From positions 62,001 to 126,000 of the forward strand of contig JAOMWM010000002.1 in assembly GCA_028357285.1 (NCBI GenBank): a stretch of DNA of 64,000 nt, read 5' to 3'. Below, one piece after another: positions 19,131-28,575 of the stretch. Position numbers and translations under genes: made by a program. The notes under the pieces were generated by a model. That model saw only the letters and a program-made list of their open reading frames with translations. It had not been told where the DNA came from and searched no databases. The DNA is from Schleiferiaceae bacterium (GTDB lineage: Bacteria > Bacteroidota > Bacteroidia > Flavobacteriales > Schleiferiaceae). Position 1 is the stretch's first letter. Every line of letters begins with the position of its first letter.

Positions 19131-19142
19131 CGTTATCGATTT

Positions 19143-20657
19143 TTAGTATCCTGGATTCTGAGTTAATACATCTGGTGCAGCATCAATTTCCTGCTGCGGG
19201 ATTGGAAGGTAAGTATGCGTAGACGCAACAAAACCTTGATCACCCAATACTTCCGTGGCTTTACCGGTTCTGAGAAGATCAAAGAAACGGTGTCCTTCCG
19301 TCGCTAATTCCATGCGACGTTCTGTATAAATATCTTCAAGTAGTTGGTTGCCTGTGCTCGTTAAAGCGGCAAGACCAACGCGGCTTCTTACCTGGTTTAA
19401 ATACGTTCGAGCCGTACCTTCTGAACCACCGCTTCTAACGATTCCCTCAGCAGCCATTAATAAAACGTCTGCATAGCGAATTTCGCGAATGTTGTTCCCC
19501 CAGTTAAGAGCAGGATCACCGTCTGGCGCAACATTTGATGCGATCGGTGCATATTTGCGCATCCAGAACCCAGTGTTTTGATACCCAGGCGTGTATTCTG
19601 CACCTGGTAATGCATCTGCATCGATAATGGTGTAGCCATAACGTGGATCACCGTCCATCGCAGCCTCTAATTCAGTTGACACTGGGCAGAAGCCCCATCC
19701 TGTTGCATACGTAGGGCCGTTGTAGTCACGCATTCCAATGAACTGGACACCAACGTTTCCTTCTCCACCGCCCCAGCCGAACGAGCCCCAGTCAGAAGCT
19801 GAGTTTTCACTGTAGGTTATTTCAAAAACACTCTCCGAAGACCACTCCCCTTCTGCAGACCAAATGTCAGAGAAACTTGAAAGAAGTGAATACTCTCCTG
19901 ATTGAATTACTGACTCACATAGAGAAGCCACTTGTGCCATGCTAGATGCGTCGTCTTCGAAAAGTAAAACGCGTGCTAGAAGTGCTTGTGCAGCACCTTT
20001 AGTAACACGGCCTAATTGGTTGGAACCAACAGAGCTCGGTAAATCTGTAATTGCTGCTTCAAGATCAGAAACAATAAATGGATAAATTTGATCAGGACCT
20101 ACCTGCTCCACAGTGTAATATTCTGATGCTCCTAGCGTATGATCAATTAAAGGGATATTCCCGAACAGACGAACTAGATCAAAGTAAAACTTCGCACGGA
20201 GGAATTTCGCCTCTGCCTTTGTGCGCGTTCTAAATGCTTCACTCGCATCTTCGATTTCGTCAATTTTTTCAAGGAATAAATTAGCGCGGTAAATTCCTTT
20301 ATACCCTTTTCTCCAAAAACCACGCTGTGGCCCTAGGTTCGGGGTTAGTGTAAAGTTATTGTAGGCAACCCATGAAGGTTGATCGGAAGCATCACTACCT
20401 CCTGCATATGTATCGTCAGAAGCAACATTCTGTAAGAATCTAAACATGGTGAAACCATATTGATCATTCCACTGTAGTACATCGTAAATACTTACCAATG
20501 CTTCGAAAGCTTGCTCCTCAGTCTGGTAGTAGTTCACCTCTAATACACGGCCAACGGGTCTAGTATTCAAAAAGTCTTTTGAACACGAGCCCAGAATCAT
20601 AGTAAGCGCTAGAAGCAAGCTTACCCAGATACCTTTTGTTTGGTTTAACTTATTCAT
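19143..20657 (-). CDS. susD: RagB/SusD-family outer membrane nutrient-binding lipoprotein
   Basis: Lipobox LGSCSKDFL; LRAKFYFDLVRLFGNIPLI; ADVLLMAAEG; YTERRMELATEGHRFFDLLR. Confidence 0.96.
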   Translation of the reverse strand: MNKLNQTKGIWVSLLLALTMILGSCSKDFLNTRPVGRVLEVNYYQTEEQAFEALVSIYDVLQWNDQYGFTMFRFLQNVASDDTYAGGSDASDQPSWVAYNNFTLTPNLGPQRGFWRKGYKGIYRANLFLEKIDEIEDASEAFRTRTKAEAKFLRAKFYFDLVRLFGNIPLIDHTLGASEYYTVEQVGPDQIYPFIVSDLEAAITDLPSSVGSNQLGRVTKGAAQALLARVLLFEDDASSMAQVASLCESVIQSGEYSLLSSFSDIWSAEGEWSSESVFEITYSENSASDWGSFGWGGGEGNVGVQFIGMRDYNGPTYATGWGFCPVSTELEAAMDGDPRYGYTIIDADALPGAEYTPGYQNTGFWMRKYAPIASNVAPDGDPALNWGNNIREIRYADVLLMAAEGIVRSGGSEGTARTYLNQVRSRVGLAALTSTGNQLLEDIYTERRMELATEGHRFFDLLRTGKATEVLGDQGFVASTHTYLPIPQQEIDAAPDVLTQNPGY

Positions 20658-20664
20658 GTTTTAT

Positions 20665-23600
20665 TTATTTAAATGTGATGTTCAATCCTATTGTATTCAC
20701 TCGTGCTTGCGGGTAGATACCTCTGTCTATACCGAAACCAGCACCGATTTCCGGATCAAATCCACTGTATTTAGTGAATGTAAGAAGGTTCGTACCGCTG
20801 TAGTATATACGCATTTTACGAAGACCTATACGCTCGGCAGTTGGACCCGTTATATTGTATCCTATCTGTAACGACTTCAATCTAAAGAAGCTACCGTCTT
20901 CAACATAGAAATCTGAACTACGTGCAAAGTTTCTATTTACGTCGTTGAACGTAAGTCTTGGATATTCATTCGTAGAACCTTCTCCTGTCCAGCGATCGAT
21001 TGCCTTAGCAGGCATGTTCGAGGTTGGTAAGTCGTAACGGCGTGTAGCATTGTAAATCTGATTTCCAAATACTCCTTGACCGAAAATATTTACGTCCCAA
21101 TTTTTGTAGCGCATATCGATCGTTAAACCAGCAGTCCAATCCGGTGTAGGATTACCAATCATAGTTCTATCATCCGCGTCAATTACACCGTCACCGTTGA
21201 CATCAACAAAACGGAAATCACCAGCTTGTGCCATTGGCTGCAGAGTATCGCCATCGCCACTCGTGTAACTGAATACATCATCCATATTTTGGAAGATTCC
21301 GTCCGTTTGATATCCGTAGAGGTAACCGATAGGTAAACCTTCTGTAATACGAGTGATTTCGATACCCTGTGGTCCCCATCCGGCACCTGTAAGGTAACCG
21401 GCATCATTACCGATCAAGATTACTTCGTTTTTGATAAAACTTGCATTTCCGCTAACACCGAAAGAGAAATCTTTACTGTAGCTGCGGTCGTATCCGAATT
21501 CAATATCAACACCCTGGTTCAACATTGAACCAACGTTCGCTGTAGAAGGGTCATTACCAATGTAATCAGGTAATGGTGGACGCGTTTTCATACCATTGGT
21601 ACGACGACTAAATACATCTACTCCTAATACAAGGTAATCATAGGCACGAATTTCTGTACCAACGTTTAATTGAGCAACACTCTCCCAACGTAAATCAGGA
21701 TTCGCTACTTGTGCTGGTGTCGTACCATTAACAAGTACTTCGTTTGCACCAAATGTGTACGAACGACCACCGATGATGGTAGAAGCATACTCTAAAGAAC
21801 CTGCTGCGTCACTACCATTCAAACCGTAACCGGCCTTAAACTTCAACGTGTTTACATTATCGTAAATCCACCAATTTTCTTTGTGAACATTCCATCCAGC
21901 AGATAACGAAGGGAAATATCCCCAACGGTTGTTCTGTCCAAAACGAGAAGAAGCATCGGCACGAAGAATTGCAGTGGCCACATATTTACCATCGTAGTCA
22001 TAGTTTACACGACCGAAGTATGATTCGATTGCATAACGCTCCCACTTACCACCGTATACTTGCTCTGAAATTTCGTTACGGGCATAGTCGATGGTAGCGT
22101 CTTGAAAGTCTTGTGTAGGTACATCACGCTTATTTCCGCCGATATAACGACCGTTTACTTCTTGAGCACTGTGACCCACCAAATAGTTGAGGTTGTGCTT
22201 ACCTATGCTTTGAGTGTAGGTCAAGGTATTGTCCCATATCCATGTAAAACCTCTATTGAAACTAGAGTAGACATTATTAGTGTCTAGAAGGTTTGTCGCA
22301 TTCAGATAGTGTGATGGAGTCATTCCATCATTTCCCCAAAATGCAAGGTCAATACCCATGCTAGAACGCGCTTTCAATCCAGGTAGGATTTCAAATTCAG
22401 CGTAGGTATTATTGACGATTTTATCTGCCCAACCTACATTATTAATCATCGAATAAGCAGCCACAGGATTTACTACCTCAGATGTTACACGATTTGAAAT
22501 ACCGAAAATTCCATTCTCATCGCGAACTAAATTTCCGCGAAGAACACCTCCTGAAGAATAGGGAGTTCCTGACAATACTGTAGGATCTGTTTCGTAAAGT
22601 GGTGTAATTGGGTCAATGTTTAATGCACGACCTAAAGGCGAGCCCCATTCTGTATTTTCTGCAACACCATTGCTTTGATTGTGTGTATAAGCTACATTCC
22701 AGCCTACTGTCAAACGGTCATTGACTTTCGTTACAGTATTTAGGCGAGCCGCCAATCTTTCATAGTACGACTTGCCTTCCGCGACAATACCTTCTTGATT
22801 GAAGGAGCTAATAGAGGCATAGTACGAACCACGGTCTGTTCCGCCAGCGATACTAATATCGCTGTTCTGAATCACTGCGTTTCTGTTAAATACAGCGTCT
22901 TGCCAATCTGTACCTGTACCGTACATGCTTGGATTGCTGTAAGGTAAAGTTTGGCCTGCAGCACCGGCCATTTCATTTTGCAATGTAGCATACTCAGTAG
23001 CATTCAATACTGGTGCTTTCTTCCATGGATTCTGCAGACCCGTGTATGAAGTAACCTTCACTTCCATACCTCGAGCTTTCGATCCGTTTTTCGTTGTAAT
23101 GATAATAACACCATTCGCGCCACGAGCACCATAGATAGCGGCAGAAGCTGCATCCTTAAGTACTTCTATAGTTTCAATGTCGTTAGGGTTTAAATAATCT
23201 ATACCGCCGCCAATAACAACACCGTCAATCACGAAGAGTGGATCTGAGCCGTTTATTGATGAAGTACCACGTACACGAATCACCGCGCCAGCACCTGGCT
23301 GACCAGAACTCTGAACGACACTAACTCCTGATGTTCTACCTTGAAGCGCAGTTTCAACGCGAGGCAAAACAATATCCTCTAAGTCTTCCGACTTAACACT
23401 AGATATCGCTCCGGTAACATTTGACTTCTTTTGAGTTCCAAACCCAACAACAACTACTTCATCTAAGGTAGAAGCGGCTTTGTCGTAGACTAGTTTTATG
23501 TTAATACTTTTTGAAGCACCCAGAGACACCTCTGTGGTAACATATCCCACGAAGGAAACTGTTGCCGTTGAGCCCTCTTTGGCGTCAAGCGTCCATCTAC

Positions 23601-23772
23601 CTTCCATGTCTGTCATTGCAGATTTCTGACCGGCCTTCACTACGGCACCCGGCAGCGGTGAGTTGTCAGTAGCATCGACTACCGTTCCCCTGTACTGAGC
23701 ACTTACCTGCGCCGAAAATCCTAAGAAAAGAAGGACTAGAAAGGACGCGATGTAATGTTGTCGTTTGTTCAT
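20665..23772 (-). CDS. susC: SusC-type TonB-dependent receptor (ORF track extends to 23814)
   Basis: Carboxypeptidase-like N-domain, VVVGFGTQKKSNVTGAISSV, plug DPLFVIDGVV..LNPNDIETIEVLKDAASAAIYGARGANGVIIITTK. Confidence 0.97.
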   Translation of the reverse strand: MNKRQHYIASFLVLLFLGFSAQVSAQYRGTVVDATDNSPLPGAVVKAGQKSAMTDMEGRWTLDAKEGSTATVSFVGYVTTEVSLGASKSINIKLVYDKAASTLDEVVVVGFGTQKKSNVTGAISSVKSEDLEDIVLPRVETALQGRTSGVSVVQSSGQPGAGAVIRVRGTSSINGSDPLFVIDGVVIGGGIDYLNPNDIETIEVLKDAASAAIYGARGANGVIIITTKNGSKARGMEVKVTSYTGLQNPWKKAPVLNATEYATLQNEMAGAAGQTLPYSNPSMYGTGTDWQDAVFNRNAVIQNSDISIAGGTDRGSYYASISSFNQEGIVAEGKSYYERLAARLNTVTKVNDRLTVGWNVAYTHNQSNGVAENTEWGSPLGRALNIDPITPLYETDPTVLSGTPYSSGGVLRGNLVRDENGIFGISNRVTSEVVNPVAAYSMINNVGWADKIVNNTYAEFEILPGLKARSSMGIDLAFWGNDGMTPSHYLNATNLLDTNNVYSSFNRGFTWIWDNTLTYTQSIGKHNLNYLVGHSAQEVNGRYIGGNKRDVPTQDFQDATIDYARNEISEQVYGGKWERYAIESYFGRVNYDYDGKYVATAILRADASSRFGQNNRWGYFPSLSAGWNVHKENWWIYDNVNTLKFKAGYGLNGSDAAGSLEYASTIIGGRSYTFGANEVLVNGTTPAQVANPDLRWESVAQLNVGTEIRAYDYLVLGVDVFSRRTNGMKTRPPLPDYIGNDPSTANVGSMLNQGVDIEFGYDRSYSKDFSFGVSGNASFIKNEVILIGNDAGYLTGAGWGPQGIEITRITEGLPIGYLYGYQTDGIFQNMDDVFSYTSGDGDTLQPMAQAGDFRFVDVNGDGVIDADDRTMIGNPTPDWTAGLTIDMRYKNWDVNIFGQGVFGNQIYNATRRYDLPTSNMPAKAIDRWTGEGSTNEYPRLTFNDVNRNFARSSDFYVEDGSFFRLKSLQIGYNITGPTAERIGLRKMRIYYSGTNLLTFTKYSGFDPEIGAGFGIDRGIYPQARVNTIGLNITFK

Positions 23773-23852
23773 TGTGTCTAGTTTTATTGATAAAGTGTAT
23801 TTTGTACACTGCAATGTGCTAATGAATTAGTCAAGGAACAACTTCTTAGCCC

Positions 23853-23868
23853 GGACAAATGCCGGACA
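23853..23868. promoter_or_regulatory. Direct repeat GGACA-N6-GGACA upstream of susC; putative PUL operator
   Basis: cCCGGACAaatgCCGGACAttttaac, 11-bp period, ~80-96 bp upstream of the susC start. Confidence 0.5.
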
Positions 23869-23932
23869 TTTTAACATTATTAAAGGATTTACAGCCTATT
23901 AAGAAGGCTCACAGAGCGAATGTACGTGAATT

Positions 23933-24301
23933 TTATTCGAGAAAATCATCGATGTCTCGACGTTCTTTTTTGGTGGGCCTTCCGACCCCTTTTTGTCGAC
24001 TTACGTTTCTTGCTAAGCGAAGAAAGTTCTTTTTATCTAACTCAATTTGAGGGGTTTGATCGCTAATTAATTCCTCCACGAACTTTGCACTCACTCTGCT
24101 TTTAGGGAGACCAATAACTTCATAAATCTCATCATATCCGTGACGTTTAAGCGTAAACACATCCCCTTCCTTCACGTCTCTTGAAGGTTTTACAGGTAAT
24201 TCCGACATCAAAACCCGGTTATTGCGGATGTGCTCACCTGCTAAGGTGCGGGTTTTGAACAATCGGACACACCACAAGAATTTGTCTATACGCATGACCA
24301 C
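23933..24301 (-). CDS. S4-domain RNA-binding protein (HslR/Hsp15-like)
   Basis: MRIDKFLWCVRLFKTRTLAGEHIRNNRVLMSELPVKPSRDVKEGDVFTLKRHGYDEIYEV. Confidence 0.9.
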   Translation of the reverse strand: MVMRIDKFLWCVRLFKTRTLAGEHIRNNRVLMSELPVKPSRDVKEGDVFTLKRHGYDEIYEVIGLPKSRVSAKFVEELISDQTPQIELDKKNFLRLARNVSRQKGVGRPTKKERRDIDDFLE

Positions 24302-24353
24302 AAAATTGCACGTTTTCCACTAATTTCAAGCCTTCAAGATTAAAAAACATCGA

Positions 24354-25280
24354 ATGAAGAAATTAACGCTCCTCGGTGCTGTTAGCCTATGTACATTCTT
24401 TGCCTGCCAAAACACAGACAAAAACGCCATAGCCCAAAACAATGAAAGCACACGTACTATGAATAACGCTGAAAAAGGATACCAGTTATATACTGTACGC
24501 GAAGCCCTAACGGGTGCGGACTCTATTGCAGTGACTTTACAAGCAACGCGGGATATGGGCTATGATAAAGTTGAGAGTTTTGGATATGCCGAAGGCGGTT
24601 TTCTAGGCCTAAGTACCTCAGATTTCAAAACCGCTATCGAGGATGCTGATCTAAAAAGTCCATCAGGACATTATATGCCATCGGAATTAGAGAGCGCAAA
24701 CATGGTAACTATTGATCCTGAATCCATAAATGATTTCCTAAATGCAGCCGAGGCATTAGGGCAAAAATGGGTGGTTATACCCTGGATGAACGAAGCGTGG
24801 AGAAATAAGGAAGGGTACGATCATTTGATCGAATACCTTATCAAATTAGGAGAGGCAGCAGCAAAACGAGGCATGGTCGCAGGCTGGCACAACCACGATT
24901 TCGAATTTGAGCCTTTAGAACCCAATCAGCCGGGATCACCCTTCGCTTATGAATACCTTCTGAACGCCTTAGAGGGGAGCAATGTCGTCTTTGAAATGGA
25001 TATTCATTGGGTCGCCTTCGCAGGGCAAAATCCTGTAGAATGGATGGCCAATTATCCCGGTAGATTTCCTTTATGGCACGTTAAAGATTTTGCTGCAGAT
25101 ACTGCGACTCAAGTTCCCGTAGGGCAAGGCGTCCTAGATTGGGCGGAAATATTTGCCATGGCAGAAACAGCAGGACTCGAACACTACTATATTGAACAGG
25201 ACTTCTGTTCAGCGGACAAAGCCGTCCAATGTCTTAAAGAAAGTATAGAATGGGCGAATGAGCAGCCCTTCATGAATTAA
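24354..25280 (+). CDS. Sugar phosphate isomerase/epimerase-like TIM-barrel lipoprotein
   Basis: Lipobox CTFFAC; YQLYTVREAL..., GWHNHDFEFEPL, VVFEMDIHWVAFAGQNPVEW, LWHVKDF. Confidence 0.85.
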   Translation: MKKLTLLGAVSLCTFFACQNTDKNAIAQNNESTRTMNNAEKGYQLYTVREALTGADSIAVTLQATRDMGYDKVESFGYAEGGFLGLSTSDFKTAIEDADLKSPSGHYMPSELESANMVTIDPESINDFLNAAEALGQKWVVIPWMNEAWRNKEGYDHLIEYLIKLGEAAAKRGMVAGWHNHDFEFEPLEPNQPGSPFAYEYLLNALEGSNVVFEMDIHWVAFAGQNPVEWMANYPGRFPLWHVKDFAADTATQVPVGQGVLDWAEIFAMAETAGLEHYYIEQDFCSADKAVQCLKESIEWANEQPFMN

Positions 25281-25328
25281 ACTAAACCGCTCACGCAGCG
25301 TTAACACCACAACGAATACAACTGACCT

Positions 25329-26519
25329 ATGTACGGAGGATTAAAAGAACATTTGACCACACAGCTCGAAGAAATCACAGCAGCCGGCTTATTCAAGCGC
25401 GAACGTGTCATTACAACACCCCAAGATGCCATCATTAAAACTACTGAAGGCGAAGAGGTTCTGAATTTTTGTGCAAACAATTATTTAGGCTTGAGCTCAC
25501 ATCCGCGAGTATTGGCGGCAGCTCAAAAGACATTAGAAACGCACGGTTTCGGCATGTCATCCGTACGTTTTATTTGCGGGACACAAGACATTCACAAAGA
25601 ATTGGAAGCAAAACTTGCGGAGTTCTTGCACTGCGAAGACACAATACTATACGCAGCCGCCTTTGATGCCAACGGAGGAGTGTTCGAACCGCTGCTTACC
25701 GCAGAAGACGCTATTATTTCTGACAGTTTAAATCACGCCTCCATTATTGATGGGGTTCGACTTTGTAAAGCGCAACGTTACCGTTATGCGAATAACGACA
25801 TGGCAGATTTAGAGTTGCAATTAAAAGCAGCTGAAGGTGCCCGATTCAAAATAATTGTGACCGACGGTGTTTTTTCTATGGACGGCTATGTCGCCCAATT
25901 GGATAAAATATGTGATCTCGCCGACAAATACGATGCGTTAGTAATGGTAGATGAATGCCACGCAACCGGGTTTATTGGAAAGACGGGACGTGGGACGGTC
26001 GAGCTGAAAAACGTGCTGGGGCGTGTAGATATTATCACAGGAACCTTAGGTAAAGCTCTAGGCGGTGCAATGGGTGGTTTTACTACAGGACGAAAGGAAA
26101 TTATCGAGATGTTGCGTCAAAAATCGCGTCCATACCTTTTCTCTAACTCATTAGCGCCGGCTATTGTAGGGGCTTCTATTGAGGTATTGAATTTGCTAAG
26201 TGAAACTACGGACCTCCGTGACCAGTTGGAATGGAATATTAACTACTTCAAAGACGGCATGAAGGCTGCAGGGTTTGACTACAAGGATGGTGAAAGTGCC
26301 ATTGTACCGATCATGCTTTATGATGCAGCCTTAAGTCAGGAGTTTGCAGATAAACTACTTACCGAAGGTATCTACGTTATAGGCTTCTTTTATCCGGTTG
26401 TGCCGCAAGGTCAGGCGAGAATAAGGGTTCAGTTGAGTGCTGCACATAGCCAATCACACCTCGATAAAGCCATTGCGGCATTTACAAAGGTGGGTAAGGA
26501 ATTAGGCGTAGTACAGTAA
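25329..26519 (+). CDS. kbl: Glycine C-acetyltransferase (2-amino-3-ketobutyrate CoA ligase)
   Basis: [60 protein letters not shown]. Confidence 0.95.
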   Translation: MYGGLKEHLTTQLEEITAAGLFKRERVITTPQDAIIKTTEGEEVLNFCANNYLGLSSHPRVLAAAQKTLETHGFGMSSVRFICGTQDIHKELEAKLAEFLHCEDTILYAAAFDANGGVFEPLLTAEDAIISDSLNHASIIDGVRLCKAQRYRYANNDMADLELQLKAAEGARFKIIVTDGVFSMDGYVAQLDKICDLADKYDALVMVDECHATGFIGKTGRGTVELKNVLGRVDIITGTLGKALGGAMGGFTTGRKEIIEMLRQKSRPYLFSNSLAPAIVGASIEVLNLLSETTDLRDQLEWNINYFKDGMKAAGFDYKDGESAIVPIMLYDAALSQEFADKLLTEGIYVIGFFYPVVPQGQARIRVQLSAAHSQSHLDKAIAAFTKVGKELGVVQ

Positions 26520-26622
26520 GGACGTCCACTTTTAACAACACTTTATCGAGGTTTATTAGCTGCTCAAAGTGCTCATCTGCAACCGTAGCGTTACTTTTGA
26601 CCCTCAATTAGAACTACAGCAC

Positions 26623-27951
26623 ATGCTTATTCAGATTTTACAGTTCGTTTTAGGACTCTCTATATTAATCGTACTTCACGAGTTTGGTCACTACCTACCT
26701 GCACGCTTTTTTGGAGTGCGTGTCACTAAATTCTACCTCTTTTTCGATTATAAATTTTCATTATTAAAGAAAAAAATCGGGGAAACTGAATGGGGAATTG
26801 GCTGGATTCCATTAGGCGGATATGTAAAGATTGAAGGCATGGTGGACGAAAGCATGGATACCGAAAACCTCAGCGAAGAGCCTGAAGATTGGGAATTCAG
26901 AGCGAAGCCGGCCTGGCAACGCGTGATCATTCTTACCGGGGGCGTCATCATGAATTTCATTACTGCGTACTTCATTTACGTCTTCTTATTGATGTCGTAC
27001 GGAAAGGACTATTTGCCTAACGAAAGTTTAGTAAACGGCATCTGGACCAACGAAATGGGACTTTCAATGGGGCTCGAAAACGGTGATAAAATTGTGAGTA
27101 TCGGAGATATGGTCCCCGAAAGCTACCGTGAAATTCCAATGGAGATTCTATTAAGCCAAGAAGAAGATATCGTCGTGGAGCGCGCGGGTAATCTAGTTAC
27201 CGTACCCATCACCATGGAAGCTATCGAAGATATGATCAGCAACAAAAAATTTGTTGGATTGATCAAACCCCGTATGCCCTATGTCATAGGCGCATTTGGC
27301 GAGGTTAGTGCCGGTGCCGATGCAGGACTTGCCGTGGGCGATAGCATCGTCGGTCTTAACGGTCAGGAGCTGCTGTTTTTTGACCAGTACAAAGAAGCCT
27401 TACCGGAATTCGTAGGGCAAGAGATTGTACTTTCTGTGTACCGCGAAGGCCAATTAGACAGTGTTAAAATGACCGTCCCTGAATCTGGTCAGATTGGTGT
27501 TTACAATACTGGCGAGGTCTTTAAATACTACGAAATCAAGAACAAAGCCTACACCTTTGCTGAAGCCTTGGGCGGCGCTGGTGGCGAGGTCCAGAATAAA
27601 TTAATGAGCTATATCCGTCAATTCAAGCTCATCTTCAACCCTAAAACGGAGGCGTACAAAGAGGTTGGCGGTTTCTTGACTATTTTAAAGCAATACGACC
27701 AAGCCTGGAATTGGCGTCATTTCTGGGAATTCACTGCATTTTTAAGCATCATGCTCGGATTCTTAAACATCCTCCCTATTCCCGCATTAGACGGTGGTCA
27801 TGTGATTTTCACAGTAATCGAATGGGTATCGGGTAGAAAACCATCCATCAAAGTGCTGGAATATGCACAAATGGTTGGATTCTTCTTACTTCTCGCACTA
27901 CTCATTTTCGCAAATGGGAACGACATAATGAAGGCCGTTGTAGGCGGGTAA
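26623..27951 (+). CDS. rseP: Site-2 metalloprotease RseP (RIP protease)
   Basis: VLHEFGHYLPARFFGVRV; PDZ domains; ILPIPALDGGHVIF. Confidence 0.95.
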   Translation: MLIQILQFVLGLSILIVLHEFGHYLPARFFGVRVTKFYLFFDYKFSLLKKKIGETEWGIGWIPLGGYVKIEGMVDESMDTENLSEEPEDWEFRAKPAWQRVIILTGGVIMNFITAYFIYVFLLMSYGKDYLPNESLVNGIWTNEMGLSMGLENGDKIVSIGDMVPESYREIPMEILLSQEEDIVVERAGNLVTVPITMEAIEDMISNKKFVGLIKPRMPYVIGAFGEVSAGADAGLAVGDSIVGLNGQELLFFDQYKEALPEFVGQEIVLSVYREGQLDSVKMTVPESGQIGVYNTGEVFKYYEIKNKAYTFAEALGGAGGEVQNKLMSYIRQFKLIFNPKTEAYKEVGGFLTILKQYDQAWNWRHFWEFTAFLSIMLGFLNILPIPALDGGHVIFTVIEWVSGRKPSIKVLEYAQMVGFFLLLALLIFANGNDIMKAVVGG

Positions 27952-27955
27952 TCCT

Positions 27956-28516
27956 ATGGATTTAAGCAGTACCATATACACGCATCTCGGTCAGGTCAAC
28001 GATCCTGAGATTCCGGTACTGAGCCTTCACGATATGGGCATTTTACGCGCAGTAAAAGTGCTCCCAGAGAACGACGAACGCCATGCGCAGGCACTAGAGC
28101 GCTTTCGCACGAGCCATCCCGACGCTCCAAAGGAACATGCCGATAGTGTCTATGAGATTGTCATCAGCCCAACCTACGTAGGCTGCCCAGCAATGGACCG
28201 CATGTCCCAAGATATTGAAGAGGCAATGTTTGTGCGCCAATTGCCCTTTGCCATCACCCAACAACTCCAACCTTCCTGGACCACCGAATGGATTTCGGAA
28301 GAAGGAAGAAAAAAAATGGAAGCTTACGGCATTGCACCCCCTGTATCTGGGTCAGCTGATAAAAGAGCCCTCTTTGCGGAGGCACCGAAAGTACGCTGTC
28401 CCAAATGCAAAGACCAAGATACCCGAATGCTCAGTTTACACGGCAGTACGGCTTGCAAAAGCCAGTACGTCTGTAACAGTTGTTTGGAGCCGTTCGAATA
28501 CTTTAAGTGTTTGTAG
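27956..28516 (+). CDS. paaD: PaaD-like protein (phenylacetyl-CoA epoxidase-associated, DUF59-type)
   Basis: VNDPEIPVLSLHDMGILRAVKV, SPTYVGCPAMDRM, C-terminal CPKC...YVCNSCLEPFEYFKCL. Confidence 0.85.
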   Translation: MDLSSTIYTHLGQVNDPEIPVLSLHDMGILRAVKVLPENDERHAQALERFRTSHPDAPKEHADSVYEIVISPTYVGCPAMDRMSQDIEEAMFVRQLPFAITQQLQPSWTTEWISEEGRKKMEAYGIAPPVSGSADKRALFAEAPKVRCPKCKDQDTRMLSLHGSTACKSQYVCNSCLEPFEYFKCL

Positions 28517-28575
28517 AAACGACCGAGGACAAATGCGCTCCATGTCCTAACTTTGAGGAGCCCAAACACAGACTC

